Origin: Spirochaetia bacterium
GTDB lineage: Bacteria > Spirochaetota > Spirochaetia > Treponematales > Breznakiellaceae
Length of the DNA: 55,253 nucleotides
Assembly: GCA_025997795.1 (NCBI GenBank)
Contig: BNVB01000006.1
Location: 1-55,253 of the forward strand
Reading direction: 5' to 3'
The position numbers and the translations under genes are program-made. The stretch's first letter is position 1; every line of letters begins with the position of its first letter. Below the pieces are notes generated by a model. It saw only the letters and a list, made by a program, of their open reading frames with translations. It was not told the origin of the DNA and did not search any database. Below are positions 1 to 8,528 of the stretch, piece after piece.

Positions 1-1255
1 GTTCCATACGCCACTTGGGAATCTCTTTTGGCGATACATTACCCAGTATGGGAAGAAACAAACCGCCGCCCACATTAAGGCGAAAGTCTGAGGTTGGCCG
101 CCAGCTTAGTTCACCGTATACTTCGTCTCCCAAAAAATAACCGTTTGCTCCTGCAAGCCAGCCCTGGTAACTTTCCCTGTCGGTGCGGATAAAGTACGAG
201 CTTTCAATCGAAACCGTAAGGCCGTCGGAGGCAGATCCCAGGAGACGGCCAACATAGGCAAGCCGGATCATCGAAAGCCCCGAAAGTTTTGCCTTAAGAA
301 TACGCCCCTGGGATTCTGTGGTAATGGGGGTAAACGCCGAAAAACCATCGGCAAAATGCCCGCTGGAAAAACGGCCCAAAAGCGAAAGACGGTCTTCTAT
401 GGCCGTAGGCGGCAAAAAGCTTAATCCCAGGTCGCCGGCAAAAGCTAGTCCGCTGGATCTTCCATTTGGCTGGGGCACCAAGAGCAGTTCCCCGGCGGCT
501 CCTACATCAAGGGCAAAATACCTGCCCAGCGGTATGCCTATTTTTCCTGCCACATAACCCGAATCAAAACGTTCGCTTGTGCCGGTCATATCGTACTGGC
601 CAATTACAGAAAGTTTCAAAAGCAGCGTACTGTTTGCCTCGTAATTAAGGGTTAGGATAAGACGCCGGGGAGCAAAGTAGGAATCGACAATGCCCCGCCA
701 AAAGCTTTTGGGATCGTCAAAGTTATAGACAAGGGGTTTATAGTAACTGGCCAGTTCCCCCATGGTCATGGCTATATTGGCCTCTTTTTTATAGAGAAAA
801 CCCGTATAAAACCCCGCAAGGCTTATCCTTCCTTTGGGCAGTTCGATAGCGTAGGAAAGGCCGTCAAAAAGGCCTTCGGCAATATAACCCAGCGGGTCGC
901 TGTACCGTATCCGTCCAAGCCGCAATTGCTGCATATCGAAACGCAGGGTTAGTTCTGTACGGAGCAGTTCCGGCACAAAAACCCAGTTGGCTTCCCCGTA
1001 GTTGGCGCTAAAACCCAGATAGGTCTCAAATTGGCCCACGGTGCCCAAATTGGTAAAAAACCAGGGCATAAGAGTCGTTTCAAGGCCATAGTACTGGACG
1101 CCGCCGTATTCTTCGATATGATTGGTTGTGTCAATGATAAGCCCCGTATCCATCGCCCGGGAAACCCCGGACGAAAAGAAGGCCAAAAACAGTATGACGC
1201 AGACAAGCCGCGGGAAATGGAATGGAAACCGGGAAACAGTAGGTGTTAACTTCAT
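1..1255 (-). CDS. Outer-membrane beta-barrel-like protein, 3' end cut by window edge
   Basis: I translated this frame from the ATG at 1255; it stays open to base 1, giving at least 418 residues, so the C-terminus lies outside the window. The N-terminus has a charged start and a hydrophobic stretch ending near SRAM, consistent with a signal peptide. The body alternates aromatic and small polar residues in short strands (for example GLSYAIELPKGRISLAGFYT), with many Tyr, Phe and Gly, as expected of a barrel in the outer membrane. The start overlaps the stop of the upstream gene as ATGA (1252-1255), so the two are probably translationally coupled. No family could be named; the barrel call rests on composition and signal peptide only. 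Confidence 0.75.
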   Translation of the reverse strand, partial: MKLTPTVSRFPFHFPRLVCVILFLAFFSSGVSRAMDTGLIIDTTNHIEEYGGVQYYGLETTLMPWFFTNLGTVGQFETYLGFSANYGEANWVFVPELLRTELTLRFDMQQLRLGRIRYSDPLGYIAEGLFDGLSYAIELPKGRISLAGFYTGFLYKKEANIAMTMGELASYYKPLVYNFDDPKSFWRGIVDSYFAPRRLILTLNYEANSTLLLKLSVIGQYDMTGTSERFDSGYVAGKIGIPLGRYFALDVGAAGELLLVPQPNGRSSGLAFAGDLGLSFLPPTAIEDRLSLLGRFSSGHFADGFSAFTPITTESQGRILKAKLSGLSMIRLAYVGRLLGSASDGLTVSIESSYFIRTDRESYQGWLAGANGYFLGDEVYGELSWRPTSDFRLNVGGGLFLPILGNVSPKEIPKWRME

Positions 1256-1710
1256 CTGGTTTCTCCTGCCTCGTCTTCTTTAAGGGCAAGCAGCCGGTTA
1301 ACCATATAAAGAAGGTCGCCGCCGGAAACTTTTGCCGCCGGGTCCCGCTGGCCCCGGGTAAGGCCGAGCCAAACAATATCCCGGAACGCATAGTGGGCGT
1401 TTTTTACGGAACGGTAAATAACGCCCCCTTTAAGGTCAAAGGACCTCATAAGAAGAAGCGCAATACCGCCAAGCTGTGCCGTCCCGTTGGAGGCCGCCTT
1501 TTTGGGAAGCCAGCCCCGGCCCGCAGCAAAACGGAAGGCTTCTTCCGGATTGGCAAAAACCGCTGCTTCGGATGCTTCCAATACCAGGCGGGCCGCCTGG
1601 GCATAGGTGATATTAGGCGTGGCCAAGAGGGTTTCTATTTCGCTCCCCGTCTGTGACCAGCCAAAAAAGGGCGTCAACAGTAAAAAAATAAACAAAATAT
1701 ACTTGTGCAT
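1252..1710 (-). CDS. Small secreted protein of unknown function
   Basis: The 152-residue product begins with a clear signal peptide (MHKYILFIFLLLTPFFGWSQ, cleavage expected after the SQ). The mature part contains ITYAQAARLVLEA followed by FAAGRGWLP, which resembles one S-layer-homology-like module seen in some secreted proteins; this similarity is by eye and weak. It is directly upstream of, and ATGA-coupled with, the barrel protein at 1-1255, which suggests that the pair acts together in the periplasm or outer membrane. I do not recognise a specific function. Confidence 0.7.
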   Translation of the reverse strand: MHKYILFIFLLLTPFFGWSQTGSEIETLLATPNITYAQAARLVLEASEAAVFANPEEAFRFAAGRGWLPKKAASNGTAQLGGIALLLMRSFDLKGGVIYRSVKNAHYAFRDIVWLGLTRGQRDPAAKVSGGDLLYMVNRLLALKEDEAGETR

Positions 1711-1811
1711 AGTATCGATTTTTCCTTATTGGCTGTTTTTTCCAGCTTTTGGCTGATAGATACGACTATATCATGGATATCTTAAAAAAACAAGTCTTGC
1801 AGGGTGGTTTT

Positions 1812-2564
1812 TTAAGTTCCGCATTTCTCCATCTGGTTTATCAATGCCGCCATATCCCGGGAAAGGGGCGCTTCCAGCGCCAAACTGCCGCCGGGCCGTT
1901 GTACCACCAGCCGGGCGGCGTGAAGGCCAAGCCGGGCAAGCAGGGGCCGCTCCTCAAAAGCATCGCCCCGCCAGTTCCGTTTAAACGAAGAAAGGTACAC
2001 GCCCTTTTCGGCGCCGCTTCTGCTGTGTTTACCGTAGAGATGATCACACACCACGGGGTGGCCCAAACTTGCCAGATGTACCCGGATCTGGTGGGTTCTG
2101 CCGGTTTCGGGCCGGGCTTCTACTAGACTGTAGTTCCCCGCAGAAAGCTTGAGGGTAAACCGGGTAAGCGAAGGTTTTCCCCGGAATTTGTCGATCACCG
2201 TAAGGTGTTTTTTATTGCCGTCCGGTGTCAGGGGAAGATCGCAGAGGGCCAATCCGTCCGGCCAGGAAGGACGGCCATGGACCACGGCGGTATAGGTTTT
2301 TTCCACCAGGCGGGATTCAAAAGCGGCGGAAAGCTGTTTGTGGGTTTCCCGGTTTTTGGCAAAGATAACCAGCCCCGAAGTTTCTTTATCAATACGGTGT
2401 ACGGTGTAAATTTCCCCTCGAACGTCAGAGGGGGAAATCTCACGGAGCAGCAGATCCAGCCGCGGCGCATCTTCGTCCCAGCGTTCGCCGGTTACCGCAA
2501 TTCCCGAAGTTTTATTTACCGCGATAATATCGTCATCTTCATACAGCGTGGTATAGGGTTTCAT
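1812..2564 (-). CDS. RluA-family pseudouridine synthase
   Basis: Isomerises uridine to pseudouridine in rRNA or tRNA; the exact target site cannot be told from sequence. The signature HRIDKETSGL carries the catalytic Asp, and RTHQIRVHLASLGHPV is the second conserved RluA block. The start chosen is MKPYTTLYEDD at 2564, because this ATG overlaps the pyrE stop as ATGA (2561-2564). The frame also has an ATG at 2621, but that would lie inside pyrE and add 19 unconserved residues. At about 250 residues without an S4 domain it fits the short RluA/RluC-like members. It is co-transcribed with pyrE on the minus strand. Confidence 0.92.
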   Translation of the reverse strand: MKPYTTLYEDDDIIAVNKTSGIAVTGERWDEDAPRLDLLLREISPSDVRGEIYTVHRIDKETSGLVIFAKNRETHKQLSAAFESRLVEKTYTAVVHGRPSWPDGLALCDLPLTPDGNKKHLTVIDKFRGKPSLTRFTLKLSAGNYSLVEARPETGRTHQIRVHLASLGHPVVCDHLYGKHSRSGAEKGVYLSSFKRNWRGDAFEERPLLARLGLHAARLVVQRPGGSLALEAPLSRDMAALINQMEKCGT

Positions 2565-3166
2565 GAGATGTTCCGGGAGCCGGGCTTTACCGCGGGAATT
2601 CCCGCTTTGCATAAATCGCATGAACCAGCTTCCCAGTTTTTAGCATCCACCTTACAGGCGGCGTAAAGAGGCAGTATGGTCGCATCCATTCCACAACCGG
2701 CCGCATCTGCCGTTTCTGTCCGGCGGTCCACCACACAGGCAAGGGCGGTAACGAGCGCCCCCAGACTTTCCAGGACCGCCGCACATTCACCGTAGGATTT
2801 TCCCGTGGTAACCACGTCCTCGCTTATAAGGATACGCTGGCCGGGCGTTATTTCAAAACCCCGGCGCAGGGACATTTTTCCGTTACTGTCCCGTTCGGTA
2901 AAAAACGCCGGGAGTCCCAACTGCCTTCCCAGTTCATAGGCAACGATTATGCCCCCCATGGCGGGCCCCACAACGGCATCCAGTGTCAGCTTCCCCGCTG
3001 CCATATCCTTCCGCAGCCGTTCCGCCACGGGGGCCAGGGCCGCCGCCGCCCGGTCCGGGTACTGGAGCAGTTTGGCACATTGGAAGTATTTGTCCGAATG
3101 GCGGCCCGATGACAGGAGGAAGTGGCCCTCCAACATGGCCCCCGATTCTCTTAGTAATGTTAAAAT
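2561..3166 (-). CDS. pyrE: Orotate phosphoribosyltransferase, probable ATT start
   Basis: Makes orotidine 5'-phosphate from orotate and PRPP in pyrimidine synthesis. The substrate-binding block LEGHFLLSSGRHSDKY and the PRPP loop ILISEDVVTTGKS are present. The first ATG (3136) would begin at MLEGHF and remove the N-terminal helix that the family has before this block. The frame continues upstream with a good family-like helix (LTLLRESGA) to an ATT at 3164-3166, preceded by a purine-rich Shine-Dalgarno (AAAGGA) about 8 nt away; an in-frame TAA at 3188-3190 closes it, and there is no ATG, GTG or TTG in between. I therefore infer ATT initiation. The stop overlaps rluA as ATGA. A promoter and a palindrome lie just upstream. 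Confidence 0.9.
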   Translation of the reverse strand: MLTLLRESGAMLEGHFLLSSGRHSDKYFQCAKLLQYPDRAAAALAPVAERLRKDMAAGKLTLDAVVGPAMGGIIVAYELGRQLGLPAFFTERDSNGKMSLRRGFEITPGQRILISEDVVTTGKSYGECAAVLESLGALVTALACVVDRRTETADAAGCGMDATILPLYAACKVDAKNWEAGSCDLCKAGIPAVKPGSRNIS

Positions 3167-3186
3167 AGTACTTTTCCTTTTGAATC

Positions 3187-3215
3187 GTTATAGCATAAAA
3201 TAGACCACAATTCAA
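3187..3215 (-). promoter_or_regulatory. pyrE promoter
   Basis: On the minus strand, -35 TTGAAT (3210-3215), a 17-bp spacer and -10 TATAAC (3187-3192). It puts the transcript start near 3180, just upstream of the purine-rich ribosome site used by pyrE. Confidence 0.55.
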
Positions 3216-3229
3216 TGTACCTGTACATT
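3214..3229. promoter_or_regulatory. Operator-like palindrome between pyrE and queH
   Basis: Perfect inverted repeat AATGTAC-CT-GTACATT. It touches the pyrE -35 box and sits 11 bp before the queH start, so a bound dimeric regulator could affect both genes. The regulator is unknown. Confidence 0.45.
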
Positions 3230-3240
3230 TTGGCGGCCAA

Positions 3241-3834
3241 ATGAAGCTGCTCCTCCATGTCTGCTGCGCTCCCTGTTCGACCGCGGTTCTTGCCGTACTA
3301 CGGAACGAAGGGATAAAACCAACCCTCTTTTGGTACAACCCCAATATTCACCCCTTTACGGAATACCGGAGCCGCCGGGATACCCTGGTACAGTATGCAA
3401 AAACCCTGGACTTGCCTCTTATAATGGAAGATTTGTATGGATTGCGGGAATTTACCGCCGCCCTGGCACAGGAAGCGGGCGGATTTTTAACGAGTGCGGC
3501 AAAGGAACAGCGCTGCAGTTTCTGTTACCGCTTACGGATGGAAAAAACCGCCGCCGCTGCCCGGCAGGGAGGTTTTGACTGTTTTAGCACCACCCTGTTT
3601 GTCAGCCCCTACCAGGACCACGAAAAACTCCGCAAAACAGCGGAAACCGCAGAAAACTGCGGCGGCCCCTCCGGACAGGGAGCGGCCGGACAGGGAGCGG
3701 CGCTCTACTACCAGGATTTCCGGCCGTTTTTCCGGGAGGGCCAGGAAGAAGCACGGCGGCTGGGCTTGTATAGGCAGAAGTATTGCGGCTGTATTTTTAG
3801 CGAAGAAGAACGTTATGTAACGAATTCCGGCTAA
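3241..3834 (+). CDS. queH: Epoxyqueuosine reductase QueH
   Basis: QueH (former DUF208) performs the last step of queuosine synthesis in tRNA and replaces the cobalamin-dependent QueG. The 197-residue product has the expected cysteine pairs: HVCCAPC near residues 6-11, CSFCY in the middle, and the C-terminal YCGC. These are iron-sulfur and metal ligands in the family. Between the central block and YYQDFRPFF there is an insert encoded by an exact 15-bp tandem duplication (3671-3700), read as GQGAAGQGAA, which looks recent. The gene starts at ATG 3241, 11 bp after the palindrome; no clear ribosome site is visible. Confidence 0.93.
   Translation: MKLLLHVCCAPCSTAVLAVLRNEGIKPTLFWYNPNIHPFTEYRSRRDTLVQYAKTLDLPLIMEDLYGLREFTAALAQEAGGFLTSAAKEQRCSFCYRLRMEKTAAAARQGGFDCFSTTLFVSPYQDHEKLRKTAETAENCGGPSGQGAAGQGAALYYQDFRPFFREGQEEARRLGLYRQKYCGCIFSEEERYVTNSG
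3671..3700. repeat. 15-bp exact tandem duplication inside queH
   Basis: CCGGACAGGGAGCGG occurs twice in direct succession (3671-3685, 3686-3700), adding five codons in frame. One of several period-15 duplications in the window. Confidence 0.9.
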
Positions 3835-3929
3835 TCATTGCTATGCAAGATTTTACAGTGGTAAAAAGAAGCCTTTCCCAGCCCTGAGACGGTATATCCG
3901 GCCTTTAGCTGATAAAAAGAAAAAATCGC

Positions 3930-3958
3930 TTGCAATGATGGGAGCAGTGTGGTATAAT
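3930..3958 (+). promoter_or_regulatory. Promoter of the HD-GYP pair
   Basis: TTGCAA (3930-3935), 17-bp spacer, TATAAT (3953-3958). The ATG follows 14 nt after the -10, so the 5' leader would be only about 8 nt, and no Shine-Dalgarno is seen. Confidence 0.65.
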
Positions 3959-3972
3959 TATCCAGTTTTATT

Positions 3973-5043
3973 ATGAAAAGTATTTTGGTTGTGGATGATG
4001 AAGAAATAGTACTGGAAGAGATCCGCGCTCATCTTGGTTTTTACCATGCCCATTTGGCAAAATCGGGCCGTACAGCCCTGGAAATGGCCAGATTTCTTAA
4101 GCCGGATCTCATTATTCTGGATATCATCATGCCCGGCATGAATGGCTTTGAAGTGCTGGACCAGCTTCAACAACACCCCCATCTAAGGCAGATCCCGGTT
4201 ATTCTCTTAACCGACGACGATACCCCGGCAATGCAGGTTAAGGGGCTTAAATCGGGGGCGGTGGATTTTCTCCTTAAACCGGTAGACCGGGAGATCCTGC
4301 ATCACCGGATCAAGCTGCACCTTAATTTTGCCGAGTACCGGCGTTCCCTGGAACATTCGGTAAGCGAACTGGAAAATAACATTGGCCTTTCCTTTGCAGA
4401 GCTTATTGAATGTAAGGACTATAACTTTTCCGGCCATGTAATGCGGACAGGAAAGTATGCCGAATTTTTGGCCCTGTCCCTGTATGACGAAGAACTCTTT
4501 GCCGGGGAACTTTCCTTAAGTTTTATAGAAACCCTCGCCAGGGCAGCGCCCTTTCACGACATTGGAAAAATCGGCATTAGCGAAGAAATACTCTGCAAAC
4601 GGGGCTGCCTTAACAGCGAAGAACTCAAGACCGTTCATACCCATACGGTGATAGGCGCAAGGATACTGGACGATATTTATGATCGTATCCCCAGCAGACC
4701 CTACTTTAAAATGGCGGAACTTATTGCCCGGGGTCACCATGAACGTTTTAACGGCACCGGTTACCCCGAGGGGTTTGCCGGGGAAGATATTCCCCTGTGC
4801 TGCCGGATTGTGTCGGTGGTGAATGTGTATGATGCCTGCGTAAGCGAACGGGTTTACCACCCCCCCATGGAACACGGTAAGGCCTGCGAAGTAATTGAAC
4901 AGGGAAGAGGAACCGAATTTGATCCGGCGGTGGCGGATGTTTTTTTACAGCATAACGATAAGTTTGCCCGGCTGGGAGAAGAAATGAAAACCCTCTCCCT
5001 GCAGCTGGGAACTTCGCCCGCACTGCGGGAGATCTGCCAATGA
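3973..5043 (+). CDS. Response regulator with HD-GYP domain (cyclic-di-GMP phosphodiesterase)
   Basis: Receiver domain at residues 1-120: acidic pair in ILVVDDEE, phospho-acceptor Asp in LIILDIIMPG, switch Thr in VILLTDD and Lys in FLLKP. It is followed by an HD-GYP domain: metal-binding HD in FHDIGKIGI, later RGHHERFNGTGYPEG with the GYP triplet. Family knowledge predicts hydrolysis of cyclic-di-GMP under control of phosphorylation; no cognate kinase is adjacent. Its stop overlaps the next gene as ATGA, so the two regulators are coupled. The PilZ gene at the right end of the window shows that this organism has cyclic-di-GMP effectors. Confidence 0.93.
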   Translation: MKSILVVDDEEIVLEEIRAHLGFYHAHLAKSGRTALEMARFLKPDLIILDIIMPGMNGFEVLDQLQQHPHLRQIPVILLTDDDTPAMQVKGLKSGAVDFLLKPVDREILHHRIKLHLNFAEYRRSLEHSVSELENNIGLSFAELIECKDYNFSGHVMRTGKYAEFLALSLYDEELFAGELSLSFIETLARAAPFHDIGKIGISEEILCKRGCLNSEELKTVHTHTVIGARILDDIYDRIPSRPYFKMAELIARGHHERFNGTGYPEGFAGEDIPLCCRIVSVVNVYDACVSERVYHPPMEHGKACEVIEQGRGTEFDPAVADVFLQHNDKFARLGEEMKTLSLQLGTSPALREICQ

Positions 5044-6047
5044 AACGGATATTGGTGGTAGATGATACCCTGGCGCTCCTTAAACAGACAGAAATGCAGC
5101 TCGCTTCTTTCTATGAAACGATGCTTGCCAAATCCGGTGATATAGCGCTCAAAATTGCCCGGCAAAAACGACCGGATCTTTTTTTGTTGGATATGGAAAT
5201 GCCCGGTATGGATGGTTTCCAGCTTTTAACAAAGATACAGGAAGATCCAAGACTAAGCACTATCCCCGTTATCTTTTACACCACCCTTGCCGATACCGCC
5301 ACTCAGGTACGGGCCTATCAGGCGGGGGCCCGCGATTTTATTGTAAAACCCACCGTCAAGGATGTGCTTATCTACCGTATTGGACTGCACCTGCAGCTAA
5401 CGGAATATCTTGGCCGGATGGAACAAACCGTCAGCTCCCTGTCGGGGATTATAACAGAATCCTTTGTGGAGCTTATCAACTACCGGTATAAAATGGGGGG
5501 CCATTCAGAACGGGTACCCCGGTTCTGCAGTGTTCTGGGCCGGGAACTTTTGAAACAGAACAGCTTTGCCGGGGAACTTACTCCGGCGGATTTGGAACTT
5601 ATTGTTCAGGCTTCTCCCCTTCACGATATTGGCAACATTACCATTCCCGATAAAATTCTGCTAAAGCCCGGCCCGCTTACAGAAAAAGAACGGGATATGA
5701 TGAAAAAGCACAGTTCCCGGGGCGCAAAGATACTGGAACATTTTTCCCTGCGCATACCCACCCAGCGTTTTCTCCATTATGCAAAACTTATCGCCCTAAC
5801 CCATCACGAAGCCTGGGACGGCGGCGGGTATCCTTCGGGCCTGGCGGGAAACGCCATTCCCCTCTGCGGCCGCATTACGGCAGTGGCGGATGTGTACGAC
5901 GACATTACCAGCGAACGGGTTTACCGGAGCAAAATGGATCATGACAAAGCCTGTCGGGCGATAACACAGGAAAAGGGAAAACGTTTTGATCCCCGGATTG
6001 TGGATGTCTTTCAGGCAGTGGCGGAAGAATTGCGGGCCGCGGGCTAA
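5040..6047 (+). CDS. Second REC-HD-GYP response regulator
   Basis: Paralogue of the gene just upstream, with the same layout in 335 residues: receiver (RILVVDDT, LFLLDMEMPG, VIFYTT, FIVKP) and HD-GYP (HDIGNITIPDKILL, then THHEAWDGGGYPSG). The HD motif reads HDIGN where most members, including its neighbour, have HDIGK, so activity may be altered. The two genes probably arose by tandem duplication and may act at different signals or as a heterodimer; that is inference. Translation is coupled through ATGA at 5040-5043. Confidence 0.92.
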   Translation: MKRILVVDDTLALLKQTEMQLASFYETMLAKSGDIALKIARQKRPDLFLLDMEMPGMDGFQLLTKIQEDPRLSTIPVIFYTTLADTATQVRAYQAGARDFIVKPTVKDVLIYRIGLHLQLTEYLGRMEQTVSSLSGIITESFVELINYRYKMGGHSERVPRFCSVLGRELLKQNSFAGELTPADLELIVQASPLHDIGNITIPDKILLKPGPLTEKERDMMKKHSSRGAKILEHFSLRIPTQRFLHYAKLIALTHHEAWDGGGYPSGLAGNAIPLCGRITAVADVYDDITSERVYRSKMDHDKACRAITQEKGKRFDPRIVDVFQAVAEELRAAG

Positions 6048-6102
6048 GCGGGAAAAGCGATTAGGGCTGTTCTAAAACGCCGTTTTGCGGTAAACTTAAA
6101 CC

Positions 6103-7167
6103 ATGCGATCAACTGTTGCAATCCTGGGTGCGGGCGCCTGGGGGACCACGGTGGCCAAGGTTATTGCCGAAAAAGGCAACGATGTGGTCGTCTGGTGTTA
6201 TGAAAAAGAAACTGCCGAAGAAATAAACAGCAGGCATACCAACGAACGGTTTTTGCCGGGGGTAAACCTGCCGCTGGGGCTTAGGGCGCTTAACGATATG
6301 GAACAGGCGGTCTCCGGCAGGGAATTTCTTATCCTTGCGGTGCCTTCGCTCTTTTTGCTGAACACGATTAAACAGCTTTTGATGGTGCCTTCCATACGGG
6401 AAGGCCGGACAACCATTGGGGTTATTACCAAGGGTTTTCTGGAAACTGCCAAAGGCCCCCGGCCGATTATCGAAACCCTGGAAGATTACCTTCCCGGTTT
6501 TTACCGGAAAGCGCTGGTGTATATTGCCGGCCCCAGTCATGCGGAAGAAGTTTCCCGGGGCAAAATTACCGGCCTTATTTCGGCAAGCCGGAGTCCCAAA
6601 AACGCCATACGGTTCCGGTATCTCTTAAAAAGCAGCCGGCTTTTGGTGTTTGCTTCGCTGGATGTATGCGGGGTCCAGGTTGCGGCGGCGGTAAAGAATG
6701 TTATTGCCATTGCCTTTGGCATTATGGATGCCCTTAAAACAAACCCCAGCGAACCGGAAGAAATGTTTGGCGATGGAACCGAATCGCTGCTTCTGGCGGC
6801 GGGGCTTAACGAGATACAGGCCCTGGGCATGGCCATGGGGGCTACTCACCCGGAAACATTTTCTTCTATTTCGGGGGTGGGCGATCTGGATGTAACCTGC
6901 CGTTCTGTTTTTGGCAGAAACCGCCGCTTTGGCCGAGAGATTATCGAAAAAAATATTCTGGAACCTTTTAAGAACCTGGACGATCTTATAACCCGCATTG
7001 GAGAAATAGCTTACCTTCCCGAAGGTGTGGCGGCAACAAAGTATGTAAAGATCCTTTCGGAAAAGTATAAACTTAAAATGCCTATTTCCATTGGGCTCCA
7101 CCGTATTCTTAACCGGGAAATAAAACCCCTTGATTTTCTGCGGGATTTTCTTAACAGTTTGGATTAG
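6103..7167 (+). CDS. gpsA: NAD(P)-dependent glycerol-3-phosphate dehydrogenase
   Basis: Interconverts dihydroxyacetone phosphate and sn-glycerol 3-phosphate for phospholipid synthesis in the cytoplasm. The N-terminal Rossmann motif is ILGAGAWGTTVA; the catalytic Lys lies in the block QVAAAVKNVIAIAFG; the substrate-binding GDLDVTCRS block is present as well. The length (354 residues) is close to the family norm with a slightly extended C-terminus. A -10-like TAAACT ends 6 nt before the ATG, but its -35 is poor. The gene is followed after 8 bp by ffh, so both are probably one transcript. Confidence 0.95.
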   Translation: MRSTVAILGAGAWGTTVAKVIAEKGNDVVVWCYEKETAEEINSRHTNERFLPGVNLPLGLRALNDMEQAVSGREFLILAVPSLFLLNTIKQLLMVPSIREGRTTIGVITKGFLETAKGPRPIIETLEDYLPGFYRKALVYIAGPSHAEEVSRGKITGLISASRSPKNAIRFRYLLKSSRLLVFASLDVCGVQVAAAVKNVIAIAFGIMDALKTNPSEPEEMFGDGTESLLLAAGLNEIQALGMAMGATHPETFSSISGVGDLDVTCRSVFGRNRRFGREIIEKNILEPFKNLDDLITRIGEIAYLPEGVAATKYVKILSEKYKLKMPISIGLHRILNREIKPLDFLRDFLNSLD

Positions 7168-7175
7168 GGACCGTT

Positions 7176-8528
7176 ATGCTGGATAAACTTACCCAAAAAT
7201 TTTCCGAGACCTTCCGGTTTATTGCCGGAAAATCGGTAATTACCGAAAAAAACATTGACGATGCGGTAGAAGCCATCAAGATGGCCCTGTTGGAAGCGGA
7301 TGTAAACCTGCGGGTGGTACGCCGTTTTGTTAATGCCACCATCGAGGAAGCCAAGGGAGAACGGGTTCTGCGTTCGGTAGATCCGGGCCAGCAGTTTATT
7401 AAACTTGTTCATGACAAACTGGTTTCGCTTCTTGGCGGAGACGGCGAGGGGCTTAAACTTAAAGGGCCCGATACGCTTTCTACCATACTTATGCTGGGCC
7501 TCCAGGGTTCGGGAAAAACTACCAGTTCCGCTAAACTTGCCCTCCGCCTAAAAAAAGAAGGCCGAAAGCCCCTCCTGGCAGCCTGCGATCTGGTGCGGCC
7601 CGCGGCGGTGGAACAGCTAAGCGTGCTTGGCGCGCAGATTGATGTACCGGTTTACCGGGAAGATGGCGCCAAAGATCCGGTGGCGGTTTACAAGGGCGCC
7701 CTGGCGCTGGCAAAAAAAAATCTGTACGATACGCTGATTATCGATACCACCGGCCGCCTCCAGATTGACGAACCGATGATGGAAGAACTGCAGCGCCTTA
7801 AGGATGCCGCCAAACCGGACGAATTGCTTTTGGTGGCGGATTCCATGACCGGCCAGGCGGCGGCAGACATTGCCAAAACATTCAACGAAAAAATCGGCCT
7901 TACCGGCGTGGTGCTTACCAAGTTTGATTCCGACACCCGGGGCGGCGCGGCCCTTTCGCTTAAAACCGTTACCGGCAGGGCCCTCAAGTTTGTGGGTACC
8001 GGGGAAAAACCCGAAGACTTTGAACCCTTCCACCCGGACCGTATTGCCGGCCGTATTTTGGGCATGGGGGACGTGGTCAGCCTGGTAGAAAAAGCCCAGG
8101 AAGTAATTGACCAGAAAGAAGCCCTGGAACTCCAGAAAAAAATGGAGAAAGAAAACTTTACCCTGGAGGATTGGCTTAACCAGCTCCGGTCGGTAAAAAA
8201 AATGGGCAGCCTCCAGAAAATGCTGGATATGATCCCCGGTATGGCCGGGCAAATCAGCGAAGATGATATTAATAAAGAAGATTTTAAACACCAGGAAGCG
8301 ATTCTTTCTTCCATGACCCGCAAAGAACGGGCCAACCATCTTATCATTGGGCCTGCCCGGCGAAGCCGCATTGCCAAAGGTTCCGGCACTTCGGCGGCGG
8401 AAATCGGCAGGCTGATCAAAAAATTTGAAAAGATGCGGACCATGATGAAGAAGATGGCAAAGATGGGAAAAAATTCCGCTGGTATGCAGCAAATGATGGG
8501 CCAAATGGGCGGCGGCCTGGGATTTTAG
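7176..8528 (+). CDS. ffh: Signal recognition particle protein Ffh
   Basis: The GTPase of the signal recognition particle; it binds 4.5S RNA and nascent signal peptides and docks on FtsY. N domain at residues 1-90, G domain with P-loop GLQGSGKTT, then DTTGRLQ, TKFD and the DxxGR block, and a Met-rich M domain (DWLNQLRSVKKMGSLQKMLDMIPG and the C-terminal MQQMMGQMGGG). The length of 450 residues is typical. The stop overlaps the convergent radical SAM gene by 3 bases (8526-8527 within its stop), leaving no room for an intergenic terminator. Confidence 0.97.
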   Translation: MLDKLTQKFSETFRFIAGKSVITEKNIDDAVEAIKMALLEADVNLRVVRRFVNATIEEAKGERVLRSVDPGQQFIKLVHDKLVSLLGGDGEGLKLKGPDTLSTILMLGLQGSGKTTSSAKLALRLKKEGRKPLLAACDLVRPAAVEQLSVLGAQIDVPVYREDGAKDPVAVYKGALALAKKNLYDTLIIDTTGRLQIDEPMMEELQRLKDAAKPDELLLVADSMTGQAAADIAKTFNEKIGLTGVVLTKFDSDTRGGAALSLKTVTGRALKFVGTGEKPEDFEPFHPDRIAGRILGMGDVVSLVEKAQEVIDQKEALELQKKMEKENFTLEDWLNQLRSVKKMGSLQKMLDMIPGMAGQISEDDINKEDFKHQEAILSSMTRKERANHLIIGPARRSRIAKGSGTSAAEIGRLIKKFEKMRTMMKKMAKMGKNSAGMQQMMGQMGGGLGF

